DNA of 64,000 bases, taken from the NCBI GenBank assembly GCA_002437905.1, contig DJRT01000010.1:24643-88642 (forward strand), given 5' to 3'. Under the pieces are notes generated by a model, which saw only the letters and a program-made list of their open reading frames with translations, was not told the DNA's origin and ran no database searches. The translations under genes and the position numbers were made by a program. Shown piece after piece: positions 15,780 through 24,104 of the stretch; within the stretch, counting starts at the first letter, position 1, and the number at the start of each line of letters is the position of its first letter. Source of the stretch: Ruminococcaceae bacterium UBA6353 (GTDB lineage: Bacteria > Bacillota > Clostridia > Oscillospirales > Acutalibacteraceae).

Positions 15780-16814
15780 ATGGAACGATTATCCCGCATA
15801 GTGCACACAGCCGGCCGGATCGTACGCAGCCGTCTGTTTGCCGTCAGCGTGCTGGCTGCCGCCACCGTGCTGATGGCAGCCATTGCCTCCGTGATCACGC
15901 ACGCCGTTACCGTCACGGACGGTGCCGACAGCCGCGTGGTGCTGACCATCCACAGCGACCCGTACAAGACAGTGGAAATGGCCGGCGTCGAAATGGCCAA
16001 CTACGACCTGCTGCAGGTGGACACCGCCCGCAGCACCATTGCCGTGAACCGCGCAGCGACCGTGGAGGTCGTGGCCGACGGCACCTCCACCCTGCTGTAT
16101 ATGTCCGACGGCACCGTTGAACAGGCGCTGCAGCAGGCCGGCATCACCCTGAACAAATACGACACGGTGGACCGTGAGCTGACCGAGCCGGTGACCGACG
16201 GCATGGCCGTGACGGTGGACCGCGTGGACTACGAGGATTACACCGTGACCGAAACCATTGCCGCCGAAACGATCGTGAAACAGACCCCGGTGCTGGATCC
16301 CGGCCGCACGAAAGTGCTGCAGAGCGGCTCCAACGGCAGCATGACCCGCACCTTCCGCAAGACGATCGTGAACGGCGAGGTGGTGGAAACCGCCCAGATT
16401 GCCGAAAACATTACCCAGAAGGCGGTCAGCCGCATCCTATTGCAGGGCTCCTCCCGCGGCACGCCGCTGTCGCCGGCACCCGGCGGCATCCAGCTGGACA
16501 GCAATAACCAGCCGGTCAGCTACAAAACGGTCTATACCAGCAAAAGCTGCACCGCCTACTCGGTCGGCACCCGCGGCGCCTCCGGTATGCGTCTCGGCGT
16601 TGGCACGGTGGCCGTCAACCCCAATGTGATCCCCTACGGCACCAAGCTGTGGATCACCTCCGCCGACGGCAAGTTCGTTTACGGCTATGCCATCGCGGCC
16701 GATACCGGCGCCTTTGCCAGCGGTACACGCACTTTCTGCGACCTGTATTTTGGCACCTATGAGGAGTGCCTCTACTTTGGCCGCCGCAACCTCAACATCT
16801 ATGTGATCGGCTGA
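15780..16814 (+). CDS. G5 and 3D domain cell-wall protein (YabE/Rpf2-like)
   Basis: This 344-residue exported protein begins with a positively charged head and a membrane anchor (about 15-40). Then come a ubiquitin-like DUF348 region (about 45-150), a G5 domain (about 150-240, with TETIAAETIVKQTPVLDPGRTKV), and a C-terminal 3D domain containing the AADTGAF and CDLYF acidic motifs that form the lytic transglycosylase-like site. Such proteins remodel peptidoglycan during growth, germination or resuscitation. I use the ATG at 15780 because GAGAGAAAGG precedes it and the signal anchor then starts properly; an upstream GTG at 15693 is in frame but less likely. Confidence 0.85.
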   Translation: MERLSRIVHTAGRIVRSRLFAVSVLAAATVLMAAIASVITHAVTVTDGADSRVVLTIHSDPYKTVEMAGVEMANYDLLQVDTARSTIAVNRAATVEVVADGTSTLLYMSDGTVEQALQQAGITLNKYDTVDRELTEPVTDGMAVTVDRVDYEDYTVTETIAAETIVKQTPVLDPGRTKVLQSGSNGSMTRTFRKTIVNGEVVETAQIAENITQKAVSRILLQGSSRGTPLSPAPGGIQLDSNNQPVSYKTVYTSKSCTAYSVGTRGASGMRLGVGTVAVNPNVIPYGTKLWITSADGKFVYGYAIAADTGAFASGTRTFCDLYFGTYEECLYFGRRNLNIYVIG

Positions 16815-16819
16815 TGTAT

Positions 16820-16864
16820 CCGCCGGCGCACCGCTTGAATGCCGTGCGCCGGCGGTTTTCTTTT
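16820..16864 (+). terminator. Terminator of the G5/3D gene
   Basis: CCGCCGGCGCAC (16820-16831) pairs perfectly with GTGCGCCGGCGG (16844-16855). TTTTCTTTT follows. Confidence 0.85.
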
Positions 16865-16882
16865 CAGCAGCAAAAATTTTTC

Positions 16883-16911
16883 TTTACAAACGCACAAAAG
16901 CATGCTATAAT
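16883..16911 (+). promoter_or_regulatory. rpsO promoter
   Basis: -35 TTTACA (16883-16888) and -10 TATAAT (16906-16911) are 17 bases apart. A leader of about 130 nt follows, which could host the S15 autoregulatory site known in other bacteria; I cannot recognise its structure here. Confidence 0.75.
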
Positions 16912-17046
16912 GTCGCTTGTCTGTGAGCAGCCGCTTGCAGGCAGGCACTATTCGGTTACCCGGGTTACGGAGTATGCCCCGCCACGGGGAACACCGCTTC
17001 CTTTCTCTGGGTTTCCCGAAAATTTTTGAAAGAGGTGTATGTCACT

Positions 17047-17313
17047 ATGATGCTGCCCGAAGAAAAAACTGCTGTGATGCAGGAGTATGCCACCCACGAA
17101 GGGGATACCGGTTCTCCTGAGGTCCAGATCGCCGTTCTGACCAAGCGGATCAACGACCTCAACGAGCACCTGAAGGCTCACCCGAAGGATCACCACAGCC
17201 GCCGCGGTATGCTGAAGATGGTCGGCCGCCGCCGCAATCTGCAGAACTATCTGATGAAGAAGGATATCGTCCGGTATCGCGCCCTCATCGAGAAGCTGGG
17301 TCTGCGCAAATAA
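17047..17313 (+). CDS. rpsO: 30S ribosomal protein S15
   Basis: This 88-residue protein binds 16S rRNA early in assembly of the small-subunit platform. The signature THEGDTGSPEVQIAVLT and the later DHHSRRGMLKMVGRRRNLQNYL are diagnostic. I start at the ATG at 17047, which gives the normal family length; an in-frame start 7 codons earlier would add residues that other S15 proteins lack. AGAGGTG lies upstream. It is followed by pnp, the conserved rpsO-pnp order, with a hairpin between them. Confidence 0.95.
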   Translation: MMLPEEKTAVMQEYATHEGDTGSPEVQIAVLTKRINDLNEHLKAHPKDHHSRRGMLKMVGRRRNLQNYLMKKDIVRYRALIEKLGLRK

Positions 17314-17323
17314 TGCAAGCCAT

Positions 17324-17354
17324 GAGGCAGGCGGGGGCATCCCCCTCCTGCCTC
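17324..17354 (+). terminator. Hairpin between rpsO and pnp
   Basis: GAGGCAGGCGGGGG pairs with CCCCCTCCTGCCTC across a CAT loop. The U run is weak (GTCTTGCACTTT), so it may be a partial terminator or a processing site. Confidence 0.6.
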
Positions 17355-17381
17355 GTCTTGCACTTTATGATGTGTCCGCAC

Positions 17382-17474
17382 GCAAGGGATGTACGGCCAT
17401 TTTAGCAGTGAAACGGAGGCCGAAGCCAGCCGCCTCGACCCCGGTTTTATTGCTAAAAACCGCGCGTACCTTGC
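17382..17474 (+). promoter_or_regulatory. Long stem-loop in the pnp leader
   Basis: Five stem blocks pair in order. GCAAG (17382-17386) pairs with CTTGC (17470-17474). GTACG pairs with CGTAC (17465-17469). TTTTAGCA (17400-17407) pairs with TGCTAAAA (17451-17458). AAACGG pairs with the CCGGTTTT region. GAGGC (17416-17420) pairs with GCCTC (17432-17436). Long leader stems cut by RNase III control pnp in enterobacteria; the same logic here is inferred. Confidence 0.6.
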
Positions 17475-17504
17475 CGGAAATATAGTTTAACGGAGGTAAC
17501 GGTA

Positions 17505-19709
17505 ATGTTCGAAAATTTCCGCAAATTTGAAACAACCCTGGCAGGCCGCCCGCTGGTTATTGAGACCGGCAAGATGGCACAGCTTGCCAACGGCTCCTGC
17601 ATGGTGCGCTATGGCGAGACCGCCATTCTGTGCACCGTCACTGCTTCGGCCAAGCCCCGCGAGGGCGTGGATTTCTTCCCGATGGCCGTGGATTATGAAG
17701 AGAAGATGTATTCGGTGGGTAAGATCCCTGGCTCCTTCCAGCGCCGCGAGAACCGGCCGAGCGAGAAGGCGATCCTCACCTCCCGGGTGATCGACCGCCC
17801 CATCCGCCCGCTGTTCCCGAAGGATATGCGCAACGATGTGACCGTGGTGTGCACCGTGATGAGCGTTGATCAGGATTGCCAGCCGGAGACGGTGGCCATG
17901 ATCGGCGCCTCCACCGCCATTGCCATTTCCGATATTCCGTGGGATGGCCCCATCTCCGGCGTGGTGGTCGGCCTGGTGGACGGCCAGTTTGTGATCAACC
18001 CCACTGCCGAGCAGGAGAAGAAGTCCCAGATGCATGTAACGGTCGCCTCCACGGCAGATCTGGTAGCCATGATTGAGGCCGGCGCCAACGAGGTGGACAA
18101 TGACACCATGTTTGACGCCATCATGGAGGGACACAAGGCCAACCAGCAGATCGTGGAATTCATCAATGGCATCGTCCGGGAGATCGGCAAGCCGAAGTTT
18201 GCCTTCACCTCCAATGATCCCGACCCGGCCATGTTTGAGGAGATCAAGGAATTCTGCATCGAAAAGGTGCGCTACGCCCTGGACACCGACGACAAGCTGG
18301 TGCGCGACGAGCGCCTGAAGCCCGTGTACGAAGAAGTGCACGCCCAGTTTGACGAGAAATACGCCGACTGCGTGGAGAAGATCGACGAGTGCCTGTACAA
18401 GACCCAGAAGTATGTGGTGCGCCGCTGGCTGCTGGATGACGGCAAGCGCGTGGACGGCCGCGGTATCAATGATATCCGTCCGCTCGATGCGCAGGTGGAT
18501 CTGCTGCCCCGCGCCCACGGCAGCGGCATGTTCACCCGTGGCCAGACCCAGGTGCTGACCACCGTGACCCTGGGCGGCAGCAAGGATGCGCAGCCGCTGG
18601 ATGGCCTGGACGACCAGACCGAAAAGCGCTATATCCATCACTACAACTTCCCCTCCTACTCGGTGGGTGAGACCAAGCCCTCCCGCGGCCCCGGCCGCCG
18701 GGAGATCGGCCACGGCGCTCTGGCCGAGCGCGCGCTGCTGCCGGTGATCCCCTCGGTGGAGGAATTCCCCTATACCATCCGTCTGGTCAGTGAGGTGCTG
18801 TCCTCCAACGGTTCCACCTCGCAGGCCTCTATCTGTGGCTCCACCCTGGCGCTGATGGCGGCCGGTGTGCCGATCAAGGCGCCGGTGGCCGGCATTTCCT
18901 GCGGCCTGATCTCGGAGGGCGACCGTTTCATGACCATGGTCGACATCCAGGGGCTGGAGGACTTCTTCGGCGATATGGACTTCAAGGTGGGCGGCACGAA
19001 GAAGGGCATCACCGCTATCCAGATGGATCTGAAGGTGCACGGCCTGACCCCCGCCATCATCCGTGAGGCGCTGGACAAGACCTATAAGGCCCGCTGCTAC
19101 ATCCTGGACGAGGTCATGCTCAAGGCCATTCCGGAGGTGCGTCCGGAGCTGTCCAAGTACGCGCCCAAGATGCTCAGCACCAAGATTGACACCGATAAGA
19201 TCGGCGGCGTGATTGGCAAGGGCGGCAAGGTTATCCAGCAGATCCAGTCCGAGTGCAACTGCACGATCAATGTGGAGGAGGACGGCACTGTGACCATCCT
19301 TTCCACCGATCTTGACGGTGCCCGCCGCGCGCTGCAGGTGATCGAAACCATCGCCAAGGATCCCGAGATCGGTTCGATCTACAAGGGCAAGGTCACCCGC
19401 CTGATGACCTTCGGCGCCTTTGTCGAGATTGCTCCCGGCAAGGAAGGCCTGGTGCATGTTTCCGAGCTGGATCTTAAGCGCGTGGAGCGCGTGGAGGATG
19501 TGGTGGCCGTAGGCGATACCATCGCCGTGATGGTGACCGAGATCGACGAGCAGGGACGCATCAATCTCTCCCGCCGCGAGGCCATCATCAAGATGGAGGG
19601 ACTCAACCCCGAGGATTATGCCAAGGCTCCGGCGCCGCGCCGCGAGGGTGGCTTCAACAACCGCCGCCGCGAGGGTGGCCGTGGTCCCCGCCGCGATCAC
19701 AACGCCTAA
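17505..19709 (+). CDS. pnp: Polyribonucleotide nucleotidyltransferase (PNPase)
   Basis: This 734-residue trimeric exoribonuclease degrades RNA 3' to 5' with phosphate. Two RNase PH-like domains (about 1-210 and 310-540) flank a helical linker, followed by a KH domain (about 550-610, with IGGVIGKGGKVIQQIQ) and an S1 domain (about 620-690). The GSSTSQASICGSTLALMAAGVP stretch, here written NGSTSQASICGSTLALM, is the second RNase PH core. The basic Gly/Arg-rich tail is typical of Firmicutes. GGAGGTAACGGTAATG gives a good start. It lies downstream of rpsO behind a long leader stem. Confidence 0.95.
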   Translation: MFENFRKFETTLAGRPLVIETGKMAQLANGSCMVRYGETAILCTVTASAKPREGVDFFPMAVDYEEKMYSVGKIPGSFQRRENRPSEKAILTSRVIDRPIRPLFPKDMRNDVTVVCTVMSVDQDCQPETVAMIGASTAIAISDIPWDGPISGVVVGLVDGQFVINPTAEQEKKSQMHVTVASTADLVAMIEAGANEVDNDTMFDAIMEGHKANQQIVEFINGIVREIGKPKFAFTSNDPDPAMFEEIKEFCIEKVRYALDTDDKLVRDERLKPVYEEVHAQFDEKYADCVEKIDECLYKTQKYVVRRWLLDDGKRVDGRGINDIRPLDAQVDLLPRAHGSGMFTRGQTQVLTTVTLGGSKDAQPLDGLDDQTEKRYIHHYNFPSYSVGETKPSRGPGRREIGHGALAERALLPVIPSVEEFPYTIRLVSEVLSSNGSTSQASICGSTLALMAAGVPIKAPVAGISCGLISEGDRFMTMVDIQGLEDFFGDMDFKVGGTKKGITAIQMDLKVHGLTPAIIREALDKTYKARCYILDEVMLKAIPEVRPELSKYAPKMLSTKIDTDKIGGVIGKGGKVIQQIQSECNCTINVEEDGTVTILSTDLDGARRALQVIETIAKDPEIGSIYKGKVTRLMTFGAFVEIAPGKEGLVHVSELDLKRVERVEDVVAVGDTIAVMVTEIDEQGRINLSRREAIIKMEGLNPEDYAKAPAPRREGGFNNRRREGGRGPRRDHNA

Positions 19710-19728
19710 AAACCGGCAAAAATCTCCC

Positions 19729-19763
19729 GTACCGGGCTGTTTTTGACAGCCCGGTACTTTTTT
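19729..19763 (+). terminator. pnp terminator
   Basis: GTACCGGGCTGT (19729-19740) pairs perfectly with ACAGCCCGGTAC (19746-19757). TTTTTT follows. Confidence 0.92.
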
Positions 19764-19778
19764 CATGATATTGGGGGG

Positions 19779-19807
19779 TTGGCAAACCGGCAAATCTGTG
19801 CTATGAT
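19779..19807 (+). promoter_or_regulatory. Promoter upstream of repeat element 1
   Basis: -35 TTGGCA (19779-19784) and -10 TATGAT (19802-19807) are 17 bases apart. The mobile element begins 6 bases after the -10 box, so the promoter now reads through it into the next gene. Confidence 0.6.
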
Positions 19808-19812
19808 AAGGG

Positions 19813-19990
19813 TAGACAAAGCAATCGGGGTAGAACGGTTCCTGAAACGAGAAGATTTTCGGCAAACAGCGCTTCTTAGTGGCGCGGCGTCCCGACCGAA
19901 GAATACTGGCGTATTCTGAGCGGAGGGCAACAAAGCCGATAAGGACGCCGTTTAGCCGAAAAAGCCATTGTACCCCGATTGTTTTGTCTA
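19813..19990. mobile_element. MITE-like element 1 (178 bp)
   Basis: The element starts TAGACAAAGCAATCGGGGTA and ends with the complement of the same 20-mer with one mismatch. A TA at each border fits a TA target duplication, as for IS630/Tc1-type elements. There is no transposase. Bases 19851-19990 match, in reverse orientation, the first 139 bases of element 2 (23526-23664), and its left end matches the right end of element 2. Element 1 is therefore an internally deleted copy in the opposite orientation. It separates a promoter from the following gene. Confidence 0.8.
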
Positions 19991-20025
19991 TATTTCACTA
20001 CTGTACACAAGGGGGTTCCCCATTG

Positions 20026-20850
20026 ATGAGTAAAAAGCAGACAAGCCAGCCGACCGAAAAGCCGGCAAAGGATACCATACCAGCCGAGAACACCAAGAGT
20101 ACCGCACCGGAAAAGGCTGCCGATACGCCGGCTGCCCGACCGGTGACCCGCCGCTATGGAAAGAACGGGCAGCGGCGCGGAAAATACGCCTATGCTGCCC
20201 CGCTCGGCGTCCTGATCACCCTGCTCAGCCTGGTTGGTGTGGCAGCCATCGTTTTCGGCGGCATCACCCTGATCGGCCGGCAGCGCACAGCGGCCGCCGA
20301 TGCCCTGAAGGAGGAGATGTACTATTTCCTCCAGCCGCTGATGTTCTATAACCCCACACCGTTTGAGGATGTGGCAGAAACGGAGCAGGATGCATTCCTT
20401 AATGCTGCCGCCTATCGGGTCTCTCTGGCCGAGCAGGTGCGCATGCTGCGGGAGAACGACGAAAACTGCGCCTACCCCGTAGATGACCAGGGACGCATCG
20501 CCGTCCCCACAGAAGAGATCGAAGCCTCCTACCGGGCGCTGTTCGGGCCGGACGCGCCGCTCAACCACCGCACACTGTCGGAGGATGAGCTGGTGTACAG
20601 CGAAACGGACGAATGCTATTATGTACCCTTCAGCACCCTTGGCTCCTCCTGGCGAGGGGTGATCGACCACATCCGGCACCGCGGCAGCGTGTATACCGTG
20701 CGCATCGGCTATGTTGCCAGCAACGATATTCTGCTGGACGAGCACGGCAATGAGATCCCGCCCAAGGCCTCGGATGCCACCTATTATCAGACCTACACCG
20801 TCGTCCGCTACGCTGACGGCTACTATGTAAAGGCCTGTCAGGATCAATAA
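20026..20850 (+). CDS. Unrecognised single-span membrane protein
   Basis: I do not recognise this 274-residue protein. Residues 1-60 are Lys/Pro/Thr-rich and probably cytoplasmic. One strong hydrophobic span lies at about 62-86 (YAAPLGVLITLLSLVGVAAIVFGG region). A soluble, probably extracytoplasmic domain of about 185 residues follows, rich in acidic and aromatic residues and with a single cysteine in YPVDDQ-preceding ENCA and another near the end. AGGGGG lies 11 bases before the ATG. It is a single gene with its own terminator; its promoter is split from it by MITE-like element 1. Confidence 0.7.
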   Translation: MSKKQTSQPTEKPAKDTIPAENTKSTAPEKAADTPAARPVTRRYGKNGQRRGKYAYAAPLGVLITLLSLVGVAAIVFGGITLIGRQRTAAADALKEEMYYFLQPLMFYNPTPFEDVAETEQDAFLNAAAYRVSLAEQVRMLRENDENCAYPVDDQGRIAVPTEEIEASYRALFGPDAPLNHRTLSEDELVYSETDECYYVPFSTLGSSWRGVIDHIRHRGSVYTVRIGYVASNDILLDEHGNEIPPKASDATYYQTYTVVRYADGYYVKACQDQ

Positions 20851-20859
20851 TGCGATGAT

Positions 20860-20906
20860 CTGCGCTCCATACCACCCACTGGGAACGGTATGGGGCGCAG
20901 TTTTTT
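20860..20906 (+). terminator. Terminator of the single-span membrane gene
   Basis: CTGCGCTCCATACC pairs with GGTATGGGGCGCAG with one mismatch. TTTTTT follows at 20901-20906. Confidence 0.85.
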
Positions 20907-20908
20907 CC

Positions 20909-20938
20909 GTGACACACTCCCCAGCGCCGGCATACCAT
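20909..20938 (+). promoter_or_regulatory. Putative feoA promoter
   Basis: -35 GTGACA (20909-20914) and -10 TACCAT (20933-20938) are 18 bases apart, immediately before a small dyad. Confidence 0.4.
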
Positions 20939-20942
20939 AACA

Positions 20943-20956
20943 ATAGGACTTCCTAT
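20943..20956. promoter_or_regulatory. Operator-like dyad before feoA
   Basis: ATAGGA and TCCTAT are perfect complements around CT, just downstream of the -10 box. The TAGG/CCTA half-sites recall metal regulators of the DtxR/MntR type; the identity is inferred. Confidence 0.4.
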
Positions 20957-20975
20957 ACAGAAAGGAGCTGACAGC

Positions 20976-21215
20976 ATGGACATCCCCATACACCTGTGCG
21001 ATCTCCAACCAGGGCAGCGGGCTGCCGTCCGTGCGCTGACAGCTACCGGCGCCATGCGGCGCCGCCTGCTGGATATCGGCCTGATCCATGGCACAGCCGT
21101 TGAATGCCTCGGCCGCAGTCCCGGCGGCGATCCGACCGCCTATCTGATCCGCGGCGCGGTCATTGCCATCCGGCAGCAGGATGCAGCAGACATTATCGTG
21201 CAACCTCTCTCATAA
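20976..21215 (+). CDS. feoA: Ferrous iron transport protein A
   Basis: This 79-residue protein has the SH3-like FeoA fold. The sequence MRRRLLDIGLIHGTAVECL is the typical core (R-x2-DxGL-x-G), and the C-terminus GAVIAIRQQDAADIIV matches the last strands. FeoA is a small cytoplasmic partner that stimulates the FeoB iron channel. AAAGGAG lies 8 bases upstream of the ATG. feoB follows after 134 bases, a longer gap than usual, with its own Shine-Dalgarno. Confidence 0.9.
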   Translation: MDIPIHLCDLQPGQRAAVRALTATGAMRRRLLDIGLIHGTAVECLGRSPGGDPTAYLIRGAVIAIRQQDAADIIVQPLS

Positions 21216-21349
21216 GATATACCATACAGCGTACCATAGTCCGTAAACCAATAAACGCCGTCAGCACGGAAGCTGCGGGAAGTCCGCTGCCTCCGCTCTG
21301 TTCGGTGCGATATTGTACGGACACTGGTATAGCAAAGGAGCGTGATCTT

Positions 21350-23476
21350 ATGGGTCTGACCAGCAGTGCGGTCGGCCGCGGCGCCGTCGACCGCTCACCG
21401 GACATCCGGCGCCGCCGCGCGGACGAACGGGTGATTGCTCTGGCCGGCAATCCGAATGTGGGGAAAAGCACCGTATTCAATGCCCTGACCGGCATGAACC
21501 AGCACACCGGCAACTGGCCGGGCAAAACCGTGACGAACGCCTGCGGCACCTGCCGGCAAAACGGCCAAAGCTACCTGCTGGTGGATATCCCCGGCACCTA
21601 TTCCCTGATGGCTCATTCCGCCGAGGAGGAGGTTGCCCGCAACTACATCTGTTTCGGCCGGCCGGATGCCGTTGTGGTGGTGTGCGATGCCACCTGCGTA
21701 GAGCGCAACCTTGACCTGGTGCTGCAAACCATGGAAACCGGCGCCCGCGTGGTGGTATGCGTCAACCTGATGGATGAGGCGCGCCGCAAGCATGCGGCGC
21801 CGGATCTGCGGCTGCTGCAGCAGCGGCTGGGCGTCCCGGTGGTCGGCACAATCGCCCGGCGGCCGCGCACCCTGCACCGGCTGCTGTGTGCCCTGGAGGA
21901 GCCGTCCGCCGCGCCTGCAGCCACGGTTGCCTATCCGGCACCAATCGAGCAGGCCATCGCCGCACTGCAGCCGCTGCTGGAGCCGCTGGCCGGCGATCTT
22001 AACCCCCGCTGGCTGGCTCTGCGTCTGCTGGAGGAGGATGCCGGCCTGTACCGGGAGATCACCGCCTATTTGTGCGCCGACCCGGCTGCGGATCCCGCCG
22101 TAGCCACCGCACTGTCCGAACAGCGCGCACAGCTGGAGGCCGCCGGCCTTTCCGGCGACACTCTGCAGGAGGCGATCGCCTCCGCCATAGTGGCTGCGGC
22201 ACAGACCCTGTGCGCCGGCGTTGTGCCGGATGCCGCCTGCGGCTATGCGCCGATCGACCGGCGCATTGACCGGGTGGTCACCGGACGCATCACCGCCTAT
22301 CCGGTCATGCTGCTTCTGCTGGCGCTGATCTTCTGGCTGACCATCGTGGGGGCAAACAGCCTCTCCGACCTGCTGGCGGCCGGGCTGTTCCGCCTGCAGG
22401 CGCTGCTGACCGCGCTGTTCACCCACTGGCAGGCACCGGCCTGGCTGCACGGTGCGCTGGTGCTGGGGGTTTACCGCGTGCTGGCATGGGTCATTTCGGT
22501 CATGCTGCCCCCCATGGCGATCTTTTTCCCGCTATTCACCCTGCTGGAGGACGCCGGCTATCTGCCCCGCATGGCGTATAATCTGGATCGGCCGTTCCGC
22601 CGCTGCCGCGCCTGCGGCAAGCAGGCACTGACCATGTGCATGGGCTTCGGCTGCAATGCTGCCGGCGTGGTCGGCTGCCGCATCATTGATTCTCCGCGGG
22701 AACGGCTGCTGGCTATCCTGACCAACAGCCTGGTGCCCTGCAATGGGCGCTTTCCAGCGCTGATCACCCTGCTGACGCTGTTCTTCGTCGGCACGGCCGG
22801 CGGCGGAAACCTGCTGTGCGCCCTGTGGCTGACCGGCGTGATCCTGTTGGGGATCCTGGCCACCTTCGGTATGACCCGCCTGCTGTCCGCCACTGTGCTG
22901 CGGGGCGTCTCCTCCTCCTTTACGCTGGAGCTGCCCCCCTACCGCCGCCCGCAGATCGGCCGGGTGATCGTCCGCTCCATCCTTGACCGGACGCTGTTTG
23001 TCCTCGGCCGGGCGGCCGCCGTGGCTGCCCCCGCCGGGCTGCTGATCTGGCTGCTGGCCAATATCACCGTACACGACGCCACCCTGCTGCAGCACTGCGC
23101 CGCCTTTTTGGATCCCTTTGCCCGCCTGATGGGGCTGGACGGTGTCATCCTGCTGGCCTTCATCCTCGGATTTCCGGCCAATGAGATCGTCATTCCCATT
23201 ATCCTGATGGCCTATCAGGCGCAGGGAACCCTGACCGGCCTGAGCGATCTTTCTGCCCTGCAGGGTCTGCTCATCGCCAATGGCTGGACAGGAGTCACCG
23301 CCATCTGCACCATCCTGTTCTTCCTGTTCCACTGGCCCTGCTCCACCACCCTGCTCACAGTGCATAAGGAAACGGGAAGCTGGAAATGGACGGCGCTGGC
23401 CGCCGCCCTGCCCACGCTGCTCGGCATGGCGGTCTGTATGCTGATCAATACAGGGGCTCATCTGCTGGGTCTGTGA
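21350..23476 (+). CDS. feoB: Ferrous iron transport protein B
   Basis: This 708-residue Fe(II) importer has an N-terminal G domain with G1 GNPNVGKST, the NWPGKTV switch, G3 DIPGTYS and G4 NLMD. A helical guanine-dissociation-inhibitor-like region (about 190-300) follows, then a membrane part of eight to nine spans (about 310-705). The second gate region FPLFTLLEDAGYLPRMAYNLDR and the GCNAAGVVGCRI cysteine motif (FGCNAAG) are typical. I use the ATG at 21350 with AAAGGAG upstream; the frame is open further upstream but overlaps feoA. Length fits the family. Confidence 0.94.
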   Translation: MGLTSSAVGRGAVDRSPDIRRRRADERVIALAGNPNVGKSTVFNALTGMNQHTGNWPGKTVTNACGTCRQNGQSYLLVDIPGTYSLMAHSAEEEVARNYICFGRPDAVVVVCDATCVERNLDLVLQTMETGARVVVCVNLMDEARRKHAAPDLRLLQQRLGVPVVGTIARRPRTLHRLLCALEEPSAAPAATVAYPAPIEQAIAALQPLLEPLAGDLNPRWLALRLLEEDAGLYREITAYLCADPAADPAVATALSEQRAQLEAAGLSGDTLQEAIASAIVAAAQTLCAGVVPDAACGYAPIDRRIDRVVTGRITAYPVMLLLLALIFWLTIVGANSLSDLLAAGLFRLQALLTALFTHWQAPAWLHGALVLGVYRVLAWVISVMLPPMAIFFPLFTLLEDAGYLPRMAYNLDRPFRRCRACGKQALTMCMGFGCNAAGVVGCRIIDSPRERLLAILTNSLVPCNGRFPALITLLTLFFVGTAGGGNLLCALWLTGVILLGILATFGMTRLLSATVLRGVSSSFTLELPPYRRPQIGRVIVRSILDRTLFVLGRAAAVAAPAGLLIWLLANITVHDATLLQHCAAFLDPFARLMGLDGVILLAFILGFPANEIVIPIILMAYQAQGTLTGLSDLSALQGLLIANGWTGVTAICTILFFLFHWPCSTTLLTVHKETGSWKWTALAAALPTLLGMAVCMLINTGAHLLGL

Positions 23477-23496
23477 CCATATTTGCGCGCAAGGGC

Positions 23497-23524
23497 TTGC
23501 ATCCTGCCGCAGATGTGGTATACT
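23497..23524 (+). promoter_or_regulatory. Promoter upstream of repeat element 2
   Basis: -35 TTGCAT (23497-23502) and -10 TATACT (23519-23524) are 16 bases apart. The mobile element begins 2 bases after the -10 box, nearly the same arrangement as at element 1. Confidence 0.55.
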
Positions 23525-23525
23525 G

Positions 23526-24073
23526 TAGACAAAGCAATCGGGGTAGAACGGCTTTTTCGGCTAAACAGCGTCCTTATCGGCTTTGTTGCCCTCCGCTCAG
23601 AATACGCCAGTATTCTTCGGTCGGGTGCCGCGCCGCTAAGAAGCGCTGTTTGCCGAAAATCTTCGACCTGAAACGAGAAGATTTTTTCGTTTTGGAAGTC
23701 AAAGAACGCAGCAATACTGCCGTATTGCAACCATCGACAGCCAAGGGCCCATACGCCTGTCGGCGCGTCTTTTCGGCGTTTTTTGTCCTTTTCGCCTTGG
23801 CGGGCGTCAGCCCGCCTGCGCCTCAAATGCCCAAAAGCGCACAAAAACTCATCGCCGACAGGTGCTGCGCAGTTTTACCGGAGCAGAAATGCGGCCAGAC
23901 AAGGAAAGCCCCGCAGGGCATACTGGCGTATGGCCAAGGGACATGACGCGGTATGGGCGTATTTCGGTCCGGAAAAACCGTGTGGTCCCTTGGCTGTCGA
24001 TGGTCGTGATGAGACAAACAAAACGGGGAAATATTCCGTTTCAGGAGCCGCTCTACCCCGATTGCTTTGTCTA
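23526..24073. mobile_element. MITE-like element 2 (548 bp)
   Basis: Both ends carry TAGACAAAGCAATCGGGGTA as perfect inverted repeats, extending to about 22 bp, with TA at each border. It shares both ends and a 139-bp block with element 1 but has about 370 bp more in the middle. No frame in it has coding signals, so it is non-autonomous. It accounts for most of the 628-base stretch between feoB and the PHP gene. Confidence 0.8.
23730..24004. repeat. Inner inverted repeat nested in element 2
   Basis: ACCATCGACAGCCAAGGG (23730-23747) recurs as its exact complement at 23987-24004. The pair encloses 239 bases that element 1 lacks, so this may be a second small element inserted into the first, or part of a large internal stem. 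Confidence 0.5.
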
Positions 24074-24104
24074 AGGAACTGAGAAACAAAGGAGCCTTTC
24101 CCCT

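Noticed and set aside
17487..19865. 792-codon minus-strand frame opposite pnp
   Set aside because: It mirrors pnp exactly, has no recognisable motif and has low-complexity His/Gly/Leu content caused by the codon bias of pnp.
23386..23946. Frames running from the end of feoB into MITE-like element 2
   Set aside because: They arise from the repeat sequence and match neither a transposase nor any other family.
19813..24073. CRISPR array made of the repeated 20-bp ends
   Set aside because: The copies are few, inverted and at element borders, with no regular spacers and no cas genes.
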